Position numbers and translations under genes: made by a program | Source of the DNA: Artemisia argyi | Lineage: Eukaryota; Streptophyta; Magnoliopsida; Asterales; Asteraceae | Length of the DNA stretch: 64,000 nucleotides | NCBI GenBank assembly: GCA_030686995.1 | Contig: CM060687.1 | Coordinates: 169,866,090 to 169,930,089, forward strand | Direction of reading: 5' to 3' | Part shown: in pieces, positions 11,362 through 23,977 of the stretch | Layout of the letters: the number at the start of each line of letters is the position of its first letter | Position numbering within the stretch: the stretch's first letter is position 1 | The notes under the pieces: generated by a model | What the model was told of the DNA's origin: nothing | The model's database searches: none | What the model saw: the letters and a program-made list of their open reading frames with translations, nothing else

Positions 11362-13146
11362 TGTTGATGACAGTGAAGTGCAATCCTGCTTCTTTGATTG
11401 CAAAGACACAAGCTTATCTTCAAGAAACTGTAATCCACCTGATGTACTTTTTCGCGTGTCTAAGCATCCTGCATTGTCAGCGTCTGAAAAAGCTATTAGT
11501 TCAACACCAGAATCCTTCGGATACCAGATTCCCAAATGGATGGTTCCCTTTATGTATCGAAGAATTCTTTTTGCCTCATTGAGGTGTTTCTCAGTTGGTT
11601 TAGACTGATATCGCGAACACATATAGACAGCAAATACAATATCAGGTCTGCTAGATGTGAGATACATGAGGGACCCAATAATACTTCGGTATTTGGTAGG
11701 GTCAACAGGAGTCCCATGTATATCAGCATCTAGTTTTGTGGAATTGGCCATAGGTGTATTCATTGTATCACAGCTTTGCATTCCATGTTTCTTTAAAATC
11801 TCAAGAGCATATTTAGACTGATTTAGAAAAATTCCACGGGGTGATTGATGAACTTGTAGTCCTAGAAAGAACGTAAGTTCACCCATCATGGACATTTCAA
11901 AATTATCTGTCATTAATTTTGCAAAATCCATTAAGTAATTTTTGTTGGTTGAAGCAAAAATAATGTCATCGACATAAATTTGAACGATTAATAAGTCCGC
12001 CCCGTATGTTTTTGTAAACAGTGTTGGATCCACCGAGCCTAGAGTAAAGTTATTAGCCAACAGGAATTTAGAAAGCTTATCATACCACGCCCTGGGGGCT
12101 TGCTTGAGACCGTAGAGAGACTTCTTAAGCTTGTAGACATGATTGGGACGTTCTGGATCAACAAAGCCTTCAGGTTGACTGACATAAACCACTTCACGGA
12201 GTTGACCATTCAGAAAAGCCGTTTTCACGTCCATTTGGTAAACAATCATATTCCGATGAGCAGCAAATGCTAATAAGATCCGTACAGCTTCAAGTCTAGC
12301 TACTGGAGCAAATGATTCTTCAAAATCGATTCCTTCTTCTTGAGAGTATCCTTTTGCTACCAGGCGTGATTTGTTGCGTATGACAGTTCCTTCTGCATCC
12401 AGTTTGTTTTTCTAGATCCATTTTAATCCAATGACAATGATTCCTTCTGGTTTTTCAACCATTTCCCAGACTTCCAATCTTTGAAAGGATTCGAATTCTT
12501 CTTGCATAGACTCAATCCAGTTTTCGTAAGTCATAACTTCTTTGACGTTTTTAGGCACGGTTTCACAAACTGTGAGTGCGTAAATGCAAGTTTCACCGTC
12601 TGTGTAAAGGCATTGTCTTGTCATAATAGGTGCATCTGGATGGCCAATAATTTGAACTAAGGGGTGATCTCTAGTCCATTTATGTGTCGAAGGGTGAAGT
12701 TGATAAGTATCTCGCAAGTGAGCGGGACCCAAATTGCATGTAGATGACTCAGCAATGTCGGGGACAGGTGGAGTCGGTGCAAATGGGTTGATGAACTGTT
12801 CTGGGTCATGCTCTGCGGTTTGGGGAACTGATAAAGGTATGGAATCTCTAGCTGAGTGTTGTGAGTTGGACCCGGTTTGTTCTGTTGTTGTAGGTGATAT
12901 GATTGGAGGACCGTCTCTTCCAACAGATGTTGTTGTTAGTTGAGGTGTATCAGGTACTTGATGTTGATCAAGATGTGCAGCGGAATTTGGTGTGGCCTCA
13001 GATGGACGGTTAACAAGCGTATCATCAAACAATGGAGCAAACAAGGTTTCCACTTCTTTACGGGAGAGTGACAACGGTTCAGCCGAAGATTCCGGAAAGT
13101 TTAGACGGTTGGATGCGGGTCCTAAGCTGTTTTGCTCAGAAGCCAT
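11362..13146 (-). pseudogene. Copia integrase C-terminal region and reverse transcriptase
   Basis: A single frame with one stop (TAG at 12412-12414, after GLKWI). The first 200 residues are a Ser/Pro-rich integrase-RT spacer. RT begins near YENWIESMQEEFESF and includes [28 protein letters not shown], the catalytic [19 protein letters not shown] and SRPDIVFAV. The family is Ty1/Copia (Pseudoviridae). The SIRE-like affiliation is tentative because the LTRs are short for that group. Confidence 0.92.
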
Positions 13147-14507
13147 TTGAGTGAGTTCATCGAAATTAGCATGAATTGTTTCTTGAATTTCCCTTGTACG
13201 ACGATTCCATATCCGAAAGCCTTTTGAATTTTCACAGTATCAAACAAATATTCCAATGTCAGCCTTTGTTTTAAGTTTACCTTGATCATCACGATCATTA
13301 ACTGGATAACATAGAGCTCCAAATACATGAAAGTAACTGATGTTCGGTTTCCTTTTGTGAACAATTTGATAAGGGGTTTTGTGATGGCGTTTTGTGATCA
13401 TACAACGGTTTTGAGTGTAACATGCGGTTGAGACAGCTTTCGCCCATAAGTAATCTGGTAATTGAGCATTGATTAACATTGTTCGAGCAGCTTCCACTAA
13501 CGTTCTGTTGCGTCTTTCGACTACTCCATTCTGTTCGGGTGTTCGTGGAATAGATGTTTGATGTGCAATTCCCACTTTCTCAAAATACGACCTTAGAGTC
13601 TGATTCTTAAATTTTGTGCCATTGTCAGTTCTAACAATTCTGACTGTGTTGCGTAGCTGAACTTGTATTTTGGTGAGAAAGGTGATGATCATTTAAGGAG
13701 CTTGATCTTTACTTCGAAGAAAATAAACCCAAGTCAACGGGAGTAATCATCAACAATTACTAAAATGTAGTGTTTACCGTTGATCGTTTGAACACGCATC
13801 GGACCACACAAATCCATATGAAGCGGTTGTAAAACATGATTAGTACTGTGTTTAGGTTTTGAGGGAAAGTGAGCACGGGTACTTTTTCCTTGTTCACAGG
13901 CTGGACATAAGTGATCTTTGGCATAGCGGAATCTCGGAAAGCCTTCAACTAATTTGTGACGAGCGAGATTAGTCATCGTTTTGAAATTCAAGTGTGAAAG
14001 ACGTTTTTGCCATAACCATGATTTAGTCATTTTAGCTTTGGATAGAAGACAGATAGGAGATGAAGCGATCATGTCAGACATTGAAATTGTGTAAAGATTA
14101 GTTCCACGTTTGCCGGACATCAAATCATTTCCTTGTAGATCACGAACAAAACAAGTTTTCTCTCGAAATGCTACTTCTAAATCCCCATCACAAAATTGAC
14201 CGACTGAAAAGAGGTTGTGACGCAAGCCTTCAACATAATAGACTCTGCTAATTTCAATATTCCCATTCACATAGTCACTGTAACCCATGATTAAAGCGTA
14301 TTGATCATTCCTGAATCTGACAGTTCCGATAAACTTTGAGACAAAGTTTGCTAACAGTTTGAGATTGCCTGTCATATGTCGGGTGCAACCGCTATCAACA
14401 ATCCAGAGAACAATCTGAACCACCTGCATCACAAGTAGACGACGGAGATGGAACAGAAGTAAGGGTGGAACCCGAAGAAATGGTGGGTTCCAGTTAGTTA
14501 GAAACAC
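13147..14507 (-). pseudogene. Copia protease, GAG-pre-integrase and integrase core
   Basis: Protease active-site segment WIVDSGCTRHMTGN. Then the GAG-pre-integrase zinc site with HLNF and CPACEQGKS. Integrase core follows with HMDLCGPM, VDDYSR, then VRTDNGTKF and SIPRTPEQNGVVERRNRTL, which carry the D, D and E of the catalytic triad. Breaks: frameshift near 14410 relative to the upstream frame, a one-base loss right after VDDYSR near 13734, TAA just before 13692, and TGA at 13240-13242 (after GIFV). Confidence 0.9.
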
Positions 14508-17151
14508 AAGTATTCAACAGTTTAGGAATCCATTTAAAATTTGGTTTGTATTGTAACCAACGTTGCCAGTTCCAACTAGTTTTTGCTTTATTTTTGGTAA
14601 ATGCACTAGCTTTTGGCGTGTTCCTATATTTTTTGATTTCTTCTCTTGGGTTGACTACAACAGCATTTGAAACGGTAGTTGGCGTTTTACCTAAGGTAGA
14701 CTTAGAGGCAGTAGTGGGCCTAGAAGGAATGCATGATCTACGTTTCTTGTGACGATCTAAGAGATTATTAGCTACACATTTAGTATGATCACCAGATAAC
14801 ACACTTTGATGACAAAACACACAAGATGCATTAATATTCAAAACATTTAAAGGTTCATCATTCGTTACATTAAGATTTTGATTACAATTTGCCAGATTAG
14901 AATCTAAATCAGATGCAACATGAGTTTTATTCAAGTTCCTAAGGTGAGCTTCTACTTCTTGCACTTCTAGTGTTCCTCTTCTACGTTGCCAGAGCCTAGT
15001 CTTTTTGGTCTTCTTAATGCTTTTTGGCTTTGGGCTGCTAACGCTCTTAGGGGAAACTAGTCCTGTAGAAGTGGAAGAGCTAATATTAGAACTCTTAGTA
15101 GGATTACCCTTATCTGTTTTGTCTATTTGAAACATTCCTGGTGCTATCACTGTGGTGTCAACAAACTTTCCTTTTTGAAGTAGCTTAATTTTCTCTTTCA
15201 AATCAATGATGATGTGATTTTTGTCCTGAATATCAGACTCAAGTAAACCATTGCAATAACTAATGTCATCGCGGTTTTGTTGCCATTCGATGTTTTCAAT
15301 TTTTAATTCCGCAATTTCTTTTTTATATTGAAGGCATTTATTTTTGAGAAAAACATTGTCTTTGCAAAGTTGACAGCTTTTTGAAACATTTTGACTTTGT
15401 AGTTGCAATTCTGTTTCAAGACTTTGAGCTTGACACCATTCAAGCCTTTGTTTGAGTTGACAATTTTCTTTTGAAAGTTTGTTTCTCACATCATCACTGT
15501 TTTGACGCAACATTTCATATTTATGTTTTAATGTCTCAGTTTCCTTATTCAGCAAATCGATATCAGCACAGTAATTATCAAACATCACAGCATTACTGGA
15601 GTAGTAAAGATCATTCATAATAAGAGAATAAATATCAGCTGTGAGAATTTGTTCCAAGAGTCGATCAGAATCCGTTTTCAAAAATCGATTTTTGCGTTGT
15701 TGAACCAAGATTTCATTTTCATTTAGAGCGAAAACGTTTTGTATTACTTTAACTTCTTTTTGGAGTTCATGTTCCCAACGAGTAGCATAATGACGCAAAT
15801 TTTGAACTAAAGGCAGAAATTGTTTTTGAAAAATGTCTCGCTTTTCGCGCTCGTAAGCTGATTGAAAAGTAGCAATTTTTATTTCCGAATTATGTTCAAT
15901 TACGTTTTCCAAGTTTTCGATGCCTTTCATGAACGTTTTAAAATATTCTAAGACTCGACAACGTGTTGGTAAAGGTGTCACAGTACCAGAAGATGGTAAT
16001 GGACCATTTACTTGTGCCACGGGTTTGGTAGGAGCCCCATTGGAAGATGAAACATAAGACTCAGTTACATACCATGATTTCTCAGGTATTTCTCTTGATG
16101 GAACAAAAGATTTTGAAATGTGAGGAACTTTTGAGTAATCATATGGTTTGCAATATTCAACTTGACTCATTTTTTATCGACTTTTTTCTTCAAGTTCATA
16201 TTATTCCTCAGTATTATATACAATAACACGCACAACATTATTATCCATCAATTGGTCCATACTGTAAAGCTTAGGAATTGTTTTGAACGCAGTGTGAAGA
16301 AAAGTTGATCTGTAATCGCCAATTGCAAAACCTTTATTGGGTCTTGGTTTTAAAGTAAACTTTTGAATTGTCGTTACAGATTCTCCATGTTTGTAAACGA
16401 TATTTTGAAATTCTTTTATTTGATGTTCGAGAGTGATGTTTTCTTCAATTAAAGAATATTCTTTTTTTCTTTTTTGCACTTTGTGTTCATAAAATTCCTG
16501 TTTACAATTTGACAACTCTGTTTGTGTTTTTGAAAGTTCCTTTTGAAGTTGTGCAATTTGTTTTTGAAGAGCATTTTTATCATTTTCCAGTTTGGAAACC
16601 AATTTACCGTTTGACTCGGTTATGTCATGCATTTGCTTTTGAAGATTTTGTTCTTTGACATACGATTCCTGAAATGACTTTTCAAAGCACTTTTTACGTT
16701 GAACTGCATTTTGAAAATGTGAAAGTTGTATTTTATAACATTCAATGTCCTTTTTCAAAACTGCATTAGTTTCTTTCAAAACTTTATTTTGCTCGTCCTT
16801 TTTGTGAGTAATAAGAATTTGTTCTTGAAGTTTTTCGGCCGTGACAATATAGTCAGGATCTGGATAAGAAGAAGGTTCATGTTGTTCAACATGATCATGT
16901 TTGTCTTGCTCAATAGGATCATCAAATGAAACGACAGTGTCATCATCAAATAGAACAACTGTGTTTAATTGTTCATCCTCTTGAGAAGATAAAAATGATT
17001 CGGATGGAACAACTTGCGCCTTATCTGATTCAGAAGCAGAGGGTGATGCATTTATTTCTATGGAGCATGTGGTTAGGTCATGTACCTGAGACAAACCATC
17101 AGTGTTAAACACTGGGTCTGAATCATTCAATTGGTGTTCCCGCATGTTGGT
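14494..17151 (-). pseudogene. Copia gag-pol linker with long coiled coils
   Basis: Continuous with gag across the nested insertion once one TSD copy is removed, in the same frame. Part one (17151-16201) is a heptad-rich coiled coil (KDEQNKVLKETNAVLKKDIE and on) ending YNTEE-stop. After a second in-frame TAA (16174-16176), part two (16170-14494) has another long coiled coil and a Cys/His cluster (CVFCHQS, then GDHTKC). It then runs through a basic stretch to WNWQRWLQYKPNFKWIPK. Long coiled-coil gag extensions are unusual for Copia in general. The protein probably extends the capsid or assembles as rods, which is inference. Confidence 0.75.
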
Positions 17152-17329
17152 TGATGAGTGCTCAAACACTCATCATTTTTGGTCAAATCTGAACTGCAAA
17201 ACATACAAAAACACTCAAAAATGCATCAAATTACTGGAAATATTCCAAAATTGTGTTTTATATGTTTTAGATGCAAAATGAGTAAAAACAAATGATAAAC
17301 GTACAAAGTTTGCAAAATTGGCAGTTTCA

Positions 17330-17790
17330 ATCTCCCAACTTTCATAAAATGTCAAGTCTAGTCCCTGGTCATTCCAAATATGGAAAATTATCACCAAAGG
17401 TCCTTTTAAAATCATAAGTTGTCATATTTAGTCCTTTGGTGAAAAATCTCAAAAGTTTTGGAAATTTGCAATTTTGTCCCTGGAGTTTCATAAATTGGCA
17501 ATTTTGGTCCCTGGTGGGATATTTTTGAAAGAAAAATCACTTTCGGTCCCTGAAAAGTCACAAGTGTTAATTTTAGGTCCATGGTGTGAAGTTTGGAAAA
17601 ATGTCAGTATTGGTCCCTCAAGTTTGGTAATTTGGCAATTTTGGTCCCTGGGCATTCAGAAATGGAAAATATGCAAATATGGTCCTTGGGTTATTACACT
17701 ATGGCAAGTTTGGTCCTTTAGTCAACTTTGGAGATATTACAAATGCAGCCCTTGCATTTTTAGTAATTATACAAATGGTCCTTATGGTTT
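17330..17790 (+). repeat. GGTCCCT periodic array (left LTR)
   Basis: About ten units of roughly 35-50 bases around TTTTGGTCCCT(GG) or TTTAGTCC, alternating with GGCAATTT and GGAAAAT phrases. Repeated with scattered differences at about 24610-25090 in the right LTR. Confidence 0.8.
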
Positions 17791-18234
17791 TATTAGCCAA
17801 AATAAACAAACAAACCAAAACTAATCCAAAACCAAACCTGGTCTAACACCAATCCACCCAATACCCCTAAGCCCAACATCCCTGGCCCAAAACCCCTACT
17901 CCCTTTTTGAAATATTACCCTGGTCGTTTGACCAGGTCAAACCCAACACCCCTAACCTCCATTTTCCCTCCCACTAATCACCACCATCACCACCCTAATT
18001 ACCAGGGAACTTTGCCTCCCCCTCCTCCCCTATTTTCTTCACCAAACTCACCTACACCACTCCTCATGTCCCCTCCTCATTAATTACCCCCAACCTCCTC
18101 ACCAAACCCCACCAAACTGCCAAACTCCCTTTTCCCGCCAAAAAAGGATAAACGGCTAAGATCAAAAGATAAACATCCAATAGCTCAGAATAGAGGTGGG
18201 AAAGTGTGAGAAAGCTTCCTCAATGCTAAAAAGT

Positions 18235-18245
18235 TATATAAAAAG
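18235..18245 (+). promoter_or_regulatory. LTR promoter TATA box
   Basis: TATATAAAAAG, followed by a purine-rich GAGAAGAGAAGGAGG that fits a 5' leader. The same sequence lies in the right LTR near 25543. Confidence 0.6.
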
Positions 18246-21043
18246 AGAAGAGAAGGAGGAATGAAGATTATTAGTTAAGCTTAGTATATCTTTATTTTCG
18301 TAGGTAGTATAGTTTTAGTTTCAGTCATAATTTTCATTCAAATATTGTTGTACTCAGTTTCCTTAGTGTAATTTTGAACCTTATTTACCTTGAATTACAA
18401 GTAATTTCCACAGAATTTGTATTTAGCATTTATCAAGTGAAATTGACAACTTCACTGATAAGTGTTAATTGTTGTTTTTTATTGTTCATTTCATCTCAAT
18501 TCAGTTCCACTTATGAGTGTTTAAGGTCTTTGGATCATTAAAATCAGTCTTAGTTCAAGTTTTAAAAAAAATCTCAAAAATAATCAATAAATAGGTTTAA
18601 AAATAAAAATCACTGTGAAGGAAGATAGAAGCAAATGAGCTTGTTGATTTTGGGACTTACATGATTTAGAGCCTCTTGGGAGGCATTAAGTTGTGTTCTA
18701 TTAGTTTGGTTAATGAGTTCTCAGTACAAACCACTTGTAAGACCTTTTTCACAAATTTGGTGTTTTACTGAAGCTTAACTTATTATCTGCTTATAGTTGT
18801 TCATTTGTACTTCTTTTATTTATGTAAGTTGAATTATTGCCTTATGTTACTTAGTTGTTCCTTAAAATCTTTTGTTTCTCAGTTTTTAAGTTTCAATGTC
18901 AAAAATGCTTAGTGGTAATTATTGAGTTTTAGTTGTTAATGTTGGTGTAAATCTTTTCATTTCAACTTTTTATATAACTATAGGTGTCTATATGTCAATA
19001 TCATGGTCTGAATCCATCATTTACTTCAAAAATCTCAAAACAGTCATGGTTTAGGTAGTGTTTGGCTCAGGGGTGTGTAATGAGTCCAATGAGGTTTAAG
19101 TGTAGTGTTTTGGTTTAAATAGGCTCATAAAGGTTTAAGTAGGATAATTCAAGCATAAAATCCCTTGGTTATTTGCAAGAAAGTCAATATCACCTCTAAT
19201 CCAATCTCCTCAGTTACTGTTAAGGGTTTAGAAAGCCATTTCATCATTGTGTCCTTTAAACTAGTTAAGATAGCTTATACTAGTCTCATAACATCTTAAT
19301 ACATCAATTAGGATTGGATTTGATCATTAGAAAGTCACTTAAGTCAAAGTTCAAAGTTTTTCATGAAAAGTCAAATTGCTTGTTTTCAGTTTTTTCCATT
19401 TCTTGCAAGATTTTTATAGAATTTTGGGGTTAGATCTAGGTCTTGATCTTTTCAGGAATTGTAGTCCACCACCTCATCTATTGAATCCCATTGTCTTCTT
19501 ATTTTTATGAATTTTTCACTGGGTGCCACATTGGTCCAAAGACACTTGCAGGGCTGGCCTTTCCCCTGCATCAGCAGGTCACCACCACACCACCATCTTT
19601 GGTGGTGGTTTCTGTCCACCACAGTGGTCCCACAGGCCCCCACTTGGTTTCTTTCAACCCCCCTCCTGTCCATCTACTTACTTTGACCAAGCTTTTGAGC
19701 TTATGACCTCTGGGACCCACCTTAAATCATCTTAAGTTTCTGTCCCATTTTCATTTAAGCATCAAGACAACCAAGTGCTTATTGTGACTTAAATTACTTA
19801 TTCAGTAGACCCCATGTGCTTATTCTGGCTTATACATGTCCAATAAACTCATTGGAACCAGAATCTACCCTTGTGGGTCCCACTTAAGTCCATTTGAGCT
19901 TATTTCCTTACTTGGTCAACCAAAGTCAACTGCTTGGCTTATTGCTTCACACTCAGCTTATTTTCAAGTTCCATAAAAGTTGTTTTTACAAACGTTGTTT
20001 GATTTTAGGTATAAAATAGGTTTGTAAAAGAAAAATCAAGAAAAAACAAATTTAATAATAAGTGATAGTTTCTATTTAATGTAATTTAAATTTTAATTTT
20101 CCTTTTTAGATTTTTTTAAGAACTTAGCATTTTTATATTTTTATTAAATTCCTTTTATATTCAAGTAATTTTAGTAATTTTCTCAGATTTTTATTTTGTC
20201 TTTTAGTATTAATTAGATTTAATATTAGTTTTATTATTAATTAATTAATAATTAAGTATTAAATAGCATAATTAGTTTTTATTAAGCACCACCTAGTTTT
20301 TATATTTTTCCTAGCTTTTATTTGTTAAAATATAGATTTAGTAATTTTTCCATAATTTTTACTGTTCATTTTCTATTTTTCTTAATTAATTTAGTTAAAT
20401 TAGATATTAATTAATAAATAAGTAAATAATTAGTAAAATAGTTTAAAAATACATAAAACTAACTTTTTATAATTTTTTAGATTCCTGTGATGGTTAATTA
20501 GATTTATAAAAATCTTCTTAATTATCTAAGTCTTTTTAGTAATTTTAATAATTTAAATCAATATAATTAGTTAATAAATAAGTAATTAGTAATTAATTAA
20601 TAATAAATAATTAATAAGTGTAAAAATTTATTTTCTTTTTCTAAAAAAATTCTTTCATCCTTAGGTTTGTAAAAAAGTCATTTCACCCTCTGTGGGTTTT
20701 CAGATTTTAGTTTTCACTTTTTATTTTGTACGTTCGTGTAAATTTAATCTGAACGTACACGTTTTTAGGTATTAAACGTTTCTGGTTTTTCTAAATTCAT
20801 GTATATGTTCATATAGCTTATTTAAGCTATCTCCTTGTAGATTCCTTAGTGTAATCAAACACAAACCCCTTTCTGTCCAAATTCACCCGATCACAAGCCC
20901 GTTTGAATACAATCCACACCTCGTCGGGACATACCGACCCGGGGAAACACTATATTCCGCGGAGCATTGAGCCTAAGGAGTTTGACTATATTGACCACAT
21001 CCGTGGTTGACTTTAGTTGACTGCTTTTGCCTCAATCAAAATT

Positions 21044-21061
21044 TGGCGCCGCTGCCGGGGA
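21044..21061 (+). other. Primer-binding site, tRNA-Asp type
   Basis: TGGCGCCGCTGCCGGGGA, five bases after the left LTR. It resembles the complement of the 3' end of plant tRNA-Asp, common in Athila/Tat-type Gypsy elements. The Athila remnant at 34558 has the similar TGGCACCGCTACCGGGGA. Confidence 0.85.
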
Positions 21062-21231
21062 GGCTGTGTGCATATTCAAACGTATTTGATGATTAGTGAT
21101 CTTTGGATATTCATTCCTTTGTATAATATCCATCCGTGTTCATAATTTTTTCATAAAAACCCAAAAATATTTTTCCTTACCTTCTACCCATTTGATTCTA
21201 CCTTCTTATACCCCTCTCATGTATAATTCTA

Positions 21232-23256
21232 ATGGCATATCTCGATGACGATTACTTTAAACAAAGGGCCTTTAAGATCAACGTTGAAAAACTTTTGGCC
21301 TTGTCAAAAATTTCGAGATGTCGTGTTGATCATGATGGACCATCGATCCCTATTCCTTCTCCGGTGAGGGAAATGGAACGAGAAACCAGGGTGACAAAGG
21401 ACCCGGTACTTTCCTCTGACAATGAAAGTGCTAAATACGTCCAACCTACGGTTGTCCAAAAATCTAAGCTCACAATTGCTCCTAAACCGTCAAGAATTGA
21501 TCCTAACATTTCACGGTTTACGGTTAAAAGTTTGTCAAGAAAACGTACAGAGCTTAGGGCAGTGATTGAAAAGAACGACTTGCCTAATCTTCACGTTTAT
21601 CAAGAACAAAAACCAGAGACCATAACGGAAGTGGTGGAAATTCCTAGCTCTCAGAGCACACCACTTGTCCCACCTCCGGATTTTGTTCCTTGTGTCGGTT
21701 GTGGTGAGCCGCTTTTCGGTTTTCCATGTCGTTGGTGTACATGTGAACAATGTGGTAATGATATTCGAGACGGGAGTTGTTTGTTTTGTGGTTCGAGGAA
21801 TTCATTTGCTTATGATCCTAATCAGAACTCATTCAACGACTCCTCAAATTTTTCCAACTACCCATCACATTCATACGAGCAAGAATCATATTATCCAAAT
21901 CTCAATGATGCTTCGTATCAAAATACACCAAGCCAGACTCAACAGTTTTTCTGTTGTGAGTACTGTGGTGGCCCACACTACAGTTCTGATTGTCAATCGG
22001 GAAACACGCTTGTCTATGAGCAGTTTCCTGATAACAATTATGACTCTAGTACATACGACTCACAGCCACATCAGTTTTTTTGTTGTGAGTACTGTAGAGG
22101 TCCTCACTTTAGCTCGGATTGTCAAACAGGGAATCCCTTTCCTTGCAACAATTACGACTATTCGTTTCAAGACCCACCTCCACAGTACCAATTTACCCAA
22201 GCAACTCCTCAATACCCGCAAGACCTTTGTCATGAGGTTCTTGAAGCATTGAAAGAATTTAAAGAGGAGTTGTCTACTACATCGTTTCAAAAATCTCGTG
22301 AGAAATCTATGGAAGAATTACTTGCTGAAGAACGAGATGCTAGAAACGAAATGAGCATGGAAGAATTACTTGCTGAGCAAAGAGCAGCTAAAATACGTGC
22401 CAATCTTAGCTATGCTGCTCTATATGATGACGATGATGACAGTGATGATGATGAAGATAACATTGTTATTATTCAAAAAGATTCATCAGTTGTGATTCCT
22501 TCCATGGAGAATCAGGGAGAAAATAATGTGACGAAGTCACTAGCCGTTGATCAAATGGAACTTGAAGAATCCATAACTGCTAGTCCTTCTCAACTCCCTC
22601 AGTCTATTATCACACCCGAAGTTCACACTCACTCTCTGATCATGGGCGATGAGCATCTTAGCACTGTTCCTAATAAGGAATCGGACGAATTAATAAAGTC
22701 TAGTGTTGAGATCCTTGTCCCAATCCCGAGAGAGTCACAGGGAACTTTTGTTCATATGTGTGATATCCCTCCTCCTCTATTCTTCCCAACTAATCATGAT
22801 GAGATGTTCTCCGATTCTACTGATGACAATTCGTTATCTTGTGGAGACATCATTTATATGGAAGAATTACCTTCTGAGCTAGTCAGCTTAGAAGAAGAGA
22901 ATGACGAGATTGACACTGAAATCAAAGATGAAGCACTTCGTGCAACATTATTGAATGTCGATCTCCTCATTTCTAATATCGAGGCTTTCAAAGAGAAATC
23001 TATTTCATCTCCTATCCTAATTAAGGATAGTGACATTTTCTCCGATGATCCTATTCCGGAGTTTGAAGCCTTTACTTTTGATCATATGGGAGAGAAGATT
23101 AGTGGCAGTACCACTTCTCATTCTCATAATTTTCTCCCCGAGTATGATTCATTCACCTTTGAGGAGTTCTCCGGTGAACTCACTCATATCATATCTCCAC
23201 CGGAGTATGATAACTTTCACTTTGATCTAGACAAAGATGATCTTCGTGTTCCGTAG
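21232..23256 (+). CDS. Gag-like protein with Cys ribbon and two zinc knuckles
   Basis: 674 residues and the only sizeable ORF of the nested element. Residues 1-150 are basic and Ser/Pro-rich. Residues 154-186 form a symmetrical Cys cluster (C154, C157, C166, C169, C171, C174, C183, C186) suggesting a zinc ribbon. Two near-identical zinc knuckles follow: CEYCGGPHYSSDC (241-253) and CEYCRGPHFSSDC (284-296), spacing CX2CX3HX4C. A duplicated acidic helix (SMEELLAEERDARNEM, then SMEELLAEQRAAKI) lies at about 360-390. A poly-Asp run and a long acidic C-terminal half come next. The likely role is binding of element RNA, nucleocapsid-like (inference). No capsid-fold gag domain was recognised. The frame ends at TAG 23254-23256 but stays open afterwards. 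Confidence 0.8.
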   Translation: MAYLDDDYFKQRAFKINVEKLLALSKISRCRVDHDGPSIPIPSPVREMERETRVTKDPVLSSDNESAKYVQPTVVQKSKLTIAPKPSRIDPNISRFTVKSLSRKRTELRAVIEKNDLPNLHVYQEQKPETITEVVEIPSSQSTPLVPPPDFVPCVGCGEPLFGFPCRWCTCEQCGNDIRDGSCLFCGSRNSFAYDPNQNSFNDSSNFSNYPSHSYEQESYYPNLNDASYQNTPSQTQQFFCCEYCGGPHYSSDCQSGNTLVYEQFPDNNYDSSTYDSQPHQFFCCEYCRGPHFSSDCQTGNPFPCNNYDYSFQDPPPQYQFTQATPQYPQDLCHEVLEALKEFKEELSTTSFQKSREKSMEELLAEERDARNEMSMEELLAEQRAAKIRANLSYAALYDDDDDSDDDEDNIVIIQKDSSVVIPSMENQGENNVTKSLAVDQMELEESITASPSQLPQSIITPEVHTHSLIMGDEHLSTVPNKESDELIKSSVEILVPIPRESQGTFVHMCDIPPPLFFPTNHDEMFSDSTDDNSLSCGDIIYMEELPSELVSLEEENDEIDTEIKDEALRATLLNVDLLISNIEAFKEKSISSPILIKDSDIFSDDPIPEFEAFTFDHMGEKISGSTTSHSHNFLPEYDSFTFEEFSGELTHIISPPEYDNFHFDLDKDDLRVP

Positions 23257-23649
23257 GGAAATATTCTGAACCTTGAGAATTTTATTGATATCAAAATCCC
23301 AACCCTCCCACCCATTATATGTCTAGATCATATGAGCTTCAATGATGAGATTCATGATACACCAATTATGAATTCTCTTTCTGATGATGATGAGTCAATC
23401 TTGATTGTCATCAAGATCTCTCTACCCTTCTTCACCTACCGGGTGACTTCTCCTGTTCTTCACTCCTTCGGGAATGAAGACATTATCTTTGACCCCGGCA
23501 TCACCGCTTATAGTTTATACTATTTAAAGCCGGGATTATATCTCATCGGTGTGGAACTTTCACGTGCTTCAAATGTTTGTCCAAACATCTTGAATGAAAG
23601 TCCGATGGAGATTACTTCTTCCACATCATGCTTCCCCAAGAACCAATGA
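23257..23649 (+). other. In-frame extension beyond the TAG of the gag-like ORF
   Basis: Same frame as 21232-23256, with no other stop for 130 codons (GNILNLENFIDIKIPTLPP onward, to NQ and TGA). The composition is the same as upstream, so this was, or is, part of the same protein. The single TAG (CCG TAG GGA) is either a recent nonsense change or a readthrough site. Confidence 0.6.
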
Positions 23650-23658
23650 ATTCGGGGT

Positions 23659-23898
23659 CGAGTCAAGCTAGCGACTCGGTAAACAAAAACAGTAGCATGC
23701 TTATAGGGTTTTCACCCTAAGTGTGGGGGAGTTACTCCTACTGTGGTTACAAATAAAGTGAAAAACAAAATGGTATTTCTACATTTAGCTTGTAATGTTG
23801 CCTTTTTACGTTCTAAGAGTCGGCATAATCGCCGGGGCTTTGAATATTGAGGACAATATTCATTCTAAGTGTGGGGGGTATTTCGCTATTCTAGCGAA
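23659..23898 (+). other. Two internal hairpin-polypurine-tract modules
   Basis: Module 1: stem CGAGTC/GACTCG (23659-23678), then stem TAGGGT/ACCCTA (23704-23719), then AAGTGTGGGGGA (23719-23730). Module 2: perfect 8-bp stem GAATATTG/CAATATTC (23842-23861), then AAGTGTGGGGGG (23867-23878), then stem TTCGCTA/TAGCGAA (23882-23898). The order copies the real 3' end of the element (see 24418-24477). Confidence 0.8.
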
Positions 23899-23977
23899 TT
23901 TTATCACATTTTACTATCTTATACCCCCGTTTTCGGCAAAAATTTTAAAATTTTTTCACTTGTGCTTCAATATTTTT

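Larger units (their letters stand above)
17152..21038 (+). repeat. Left LTR of nested element
   Basis: Begins with a perfect hairpin (arms TGATGAGTG and CACTCATCA, loop CTCAAA). Holds a GGTCCCT array (17330-17790), a TATA box (18235-18245), and a very AT-rich block at about 20040-20640 built of TTAATTAATAA words. Ends GCCTCAATCA. Unlike the right copy it retains about 40 bp near 20950. Open frames inside it are short and not conserved between the two LTRs. Confidence 0.93.
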
